From Archangiaceae bacterium (GTDB taxonomy: Bacteria; Myxococcota; Myxococcia; Myxococcales; Myxococcaceae), in assembly GCA_016879935.1 (NCBI GenBank), contig JAACJQ010000164.1, forward strand, positions 1-52,846: DNA of 52,846 bases, in the 5' to 3' direction. Made by a program: the position numbers and the translations under genes. Below the pieces are notes generated by a model. The model was not told the DNA's origin, searched no databases, and worked only from the letters and a program-made list of their open reading frames with translations. This document shows positions 51,576-52,846 of this stretch, one piece after another. How positions within the stretch are numbered: the stretch's first letter is position 1; each line of letters opens with the position of its first letter.

Positions 51576-52670
51576 ATGAAGATGTCTGCTGCCGTCGTTC
51601 GAGCGCTCGTGCTCGGGAGTGTCGTTGGGCTCGTCGCTGCCTTCACGCCCGCGTGTGGTCCGGTACGCAAGCCGGTCACCTGCAACGCCTCCAACTGTCC
51701 CGGGTGCTGCGATGAGAACGCGCAGTGTTTCACGGGCCTGGCCGACGTCGCGTGCGGCAGCAACGGCGCCAGTTGCACGGCGTGCAGCAGCGGTCAGACC
51801 TGCCAGTCGTCGGGCACCGATGGTGGCAGCGGTGGCCGTTGCCTCAGCGGCAGCGGCACGGGCGGCGGTTCGGCCACGGGCGGCGGTACGGCTTCGACGG
51901 GCGGTGGCTCCACCGCTGGCGGCACGGGCGGCTCGAGCGGCGGTGGCGCGGCGGTCATGTGCAACGCGCAGAACTGTCCGAACGGTTGCTGCACGGCGAA
52001 CGGCACCTGCCAGATGACGCCGACGACGGCGAAGTGCGGCACCGGCGGCGCGGCCTGCATGGCCTGCCCGAGCCGTCAGACGTGCGTCACGGGCGCCTGC
52101 GCTCCCTGCAACGGCTGCGTCGACCTCGCCACTGGCCGCTGTGAGCCCGGCAGCACCGACATGCTCTGCGGCAAGAGCGGCGACTTCTGCGCCAACTGCG
52201 GCGTCTCGAACGGCACCTGCACCAACCAGATCTGCACGGGCAGCATGTCGGGCTGCAACCCGACGAACTGCGCGACGGGCTGCTGCGATCAGGGCTCGGG
52301 CAACTGCATTCAGCCGGGCGCCCAGAACGGTCAGCAGTGTGGCCAGGGCACGCCTGCCGCGCTCTGCATTCAGTGCGCGTCGGGCCAGTGCGACAACGAC
52401 GGCGGCGTGTGCATCGGCGGTAGCTCGGGTGGCGGCACCGGCGGTGGTCTCGGTGGTGGCTTCCCCGGTCTCGATGGTGGTGGCGGCATTCCCGGTCTCT
52501 GCGACGCGACGATGCCCTGCGCTGCCAACGAGTGCTGCTCGAGCCTCGGCCTCTGCGTGCCGGTCGGGCCCGCGCTCGGTGGCCTCGCCAACTTCTGCGG
52601 CATCAACGGTGGCACCTGCGCCGTCTGCTTCGCCCGCGGTTGCAACAGCTCGACGGGCATGTGCCAGTAA
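51576..52670 (+). CDS. lipoprotein of four Cys-rich modules joined by Gly/Ser/Thr linkers
   Basis: A 364-residue predicted lipoprotein; ATG 51576 follows GGGAG, with signal VLGSVVGLVAAFTPACGPVR (candidate Cys27). Four similar modules follow, each beginning CNxxNC-x2-GCC or a close form: CNASNCPGCCDENAQC, CNAQNCPNGCCTANGTC, CNPTNCATGCCDQGSGNC and CDATMPCAANECCSSLGLC, each continuing with a CG...C...C tail. Disulphide bonds are expected outside the cytoplasm. Gly/Ser/Thr linkers separate modules 1-2 (GSGTGGGSATGGGTASTGG) and 3-4. No enzyme motif is present. It is followed by a strong intrinsic terminator. Confidence 0.84.
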   Translation: MKMSAAVVRALVLGSVVGLVAAFTPACGPVRKPVTCNASNCPGCCDENAQCFTGLADVACGSNGASCTACSSGQTCQSSGTDGGSGGRCLSGSGTGGGSATGGGTASTGGGSTAGGTGGSSGGGAAVMCNAQNCPNGCCTANGTCQMTPTTAKCGTGGAACMACPSRQTCVTGACAPCNGCVDLATGRCEPGSTDMLCGKSGDFCANCGVSNGTCTNQICTGSMSGCNPTNCATGCCDQGSGNCIQPGAQNGQQCGQGTPAALCIQCASGQCDNDGGVCIGGSSGGGTGGGLGGGFPGLDGGGGIPGLCDATMPCAANECCSSLGLCVPVGPALGGLANFCGINGGTCAVCFARGCNSSTGMCQ

Positions 52671-52697
52671 CCGTTCGCTGAGCTGACGCGGTCTTTC

Positions 52698-52736
52698 GGG
52701 CGGTGGGAACCACGATTCCCGCCGCCCGTTTTCTTT
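52698..52736 (+). terminator. strong intrinsic terminator
   Basis: GGGCGGTGGGAA (52698-52709), loop CCACGA, TTCCCGCCGCCC (52716-52727), then TTTTCTTT at 52729-52736. Eleven of 12 stem pairs are Watson-Crick and one is G-U. It lies 28 bases after the stop of the Cys-rich lipoprotein gene. From here to the end of the window (52737-52846) I see no supported gene. Confidence 0.9.
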
Positions 52737-52846
52737 CCCCCTGCTCGACGGCAGTCCTCTTCGTCCCGCGTGGACTGGGACGGCGGTCCTCTTCTTTCCC
52801 GAGCGCGTGCGATGACGAAGGCGCGGCAGCACGGCGTGTCTCCACG

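Noticed and set aside
52741-52800. Imperfect direct repeat (GGCAGTCCTCTTCGTCCC versus GGCGGTCCTCTTCTTTCCC)
   Set aside because: Two imperfect copies only, just beyond the terminator; no coding or regulatory context supports a function.
51426-52832. Open frame on the minus strand opposite the Cys-rich lipoprotein
   Set aside because: It is Ala/Arg-rich mirror sequence of the Cys modules and has no family features; the plus strand has a signal peptide, a ribosome-binding site and a terminator.
1-52846. tRNA or rRNA genes, insertion sequences, prophage or integration sites
   Set aside because: No cloverleaf-like stretch, no transposase, integrase or phage proteins and no terminal repeats were recognised by reading; a tRNAscan or IS search could still find short remnants.

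Overview
The window is GC-rich DNA with almost exclusively G/C third codon positions. It is packed with predicted lipoproteins that carry Asp-Ala-Gly or Gly-Gly-Thr-Ala linkers, FecR/PEGA/AgmX-type proteins, MshEN-HEAT and RDD proteins with long Pro/Ala-rich regions, and choice-of-anchor (ASH) surface proteins. This mix is typical of Myxococcota (fruiting delta-proteobacteria). I cannot assign a genus. I see no rRNA, tRNA, CRISPR array, transposase, integrase or phage gene, so this looks like ordinary chromosome. Gene density is very high. The longest stretch without a gene is 51334-51575 (242 bases), so no gap exceeds 300 bases.

Layout. 1-3379 (minus): a truncated membrane sensor with HAMP, then an ECF sigma factor overlapping a FecR/PEGA anti-sigma factor. 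3493-5731 (plus): a membrane methyltransferase and two lysine-rich hypotheticals. 5744-12342: a response regulator with a four-Cys tail, divergent from a 1755-residue polytopic protein with an N-terminal zinc ribbon; the control region between them holds three palindromes. 12343-13610: a VOC protein divergent from an AraC/GyrI regulator. 13617-21076: a large modular lipoprotein, a small membrane protein, a predicted exported dikinase-like protein resembling glucan/phosphoglucan water dikinases, and a Cys-containing lipoprotein. 21080-28943 (minus): a hypothetical, a bestrophin-type channel, an MshEN-HEAT protein, an RDD protein, then rsmE and prmA.

29019-35337 holds small lipoproteins, an arylamine N-acetyltransferase, a YfbK-type von Willebrand A (VWA) protein, and a nearby paralogue from which the VWA domain appears to have been excised. 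35451-41864 is a complete tripartite RND efflux operon (TetR, periplasmic adaptor, RND permease, TolC-like channel) behind a long composite palindrome. 41932-47958 holds a PPOX flavoprotein, a probable frameshifted small gene, a repeat-rich propeller-like lipoprotein, an AraC/GyrI regulator and a siderophore-interacting reductase. 48019-52670 holds two divergent surface lipoproteins, one ASH/VWA and one made of Cys-rich modules, the latter followed by a strong intrinsic terminator.

Functional picture: the best understood units are the efflux operon with its operator, the sigma/anti-sigma pair and the prmA-rsmE ribosome-modification pair. The least explained and most interesting are the exported dikinase-like protein, the VWA-less YfbK paralogue, the giant zinc-ribbon membrane protein, and an RND permease with an extra cytoplasmic segment of about 48 residues. 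All function calls are from reading motifs; no database search was run.
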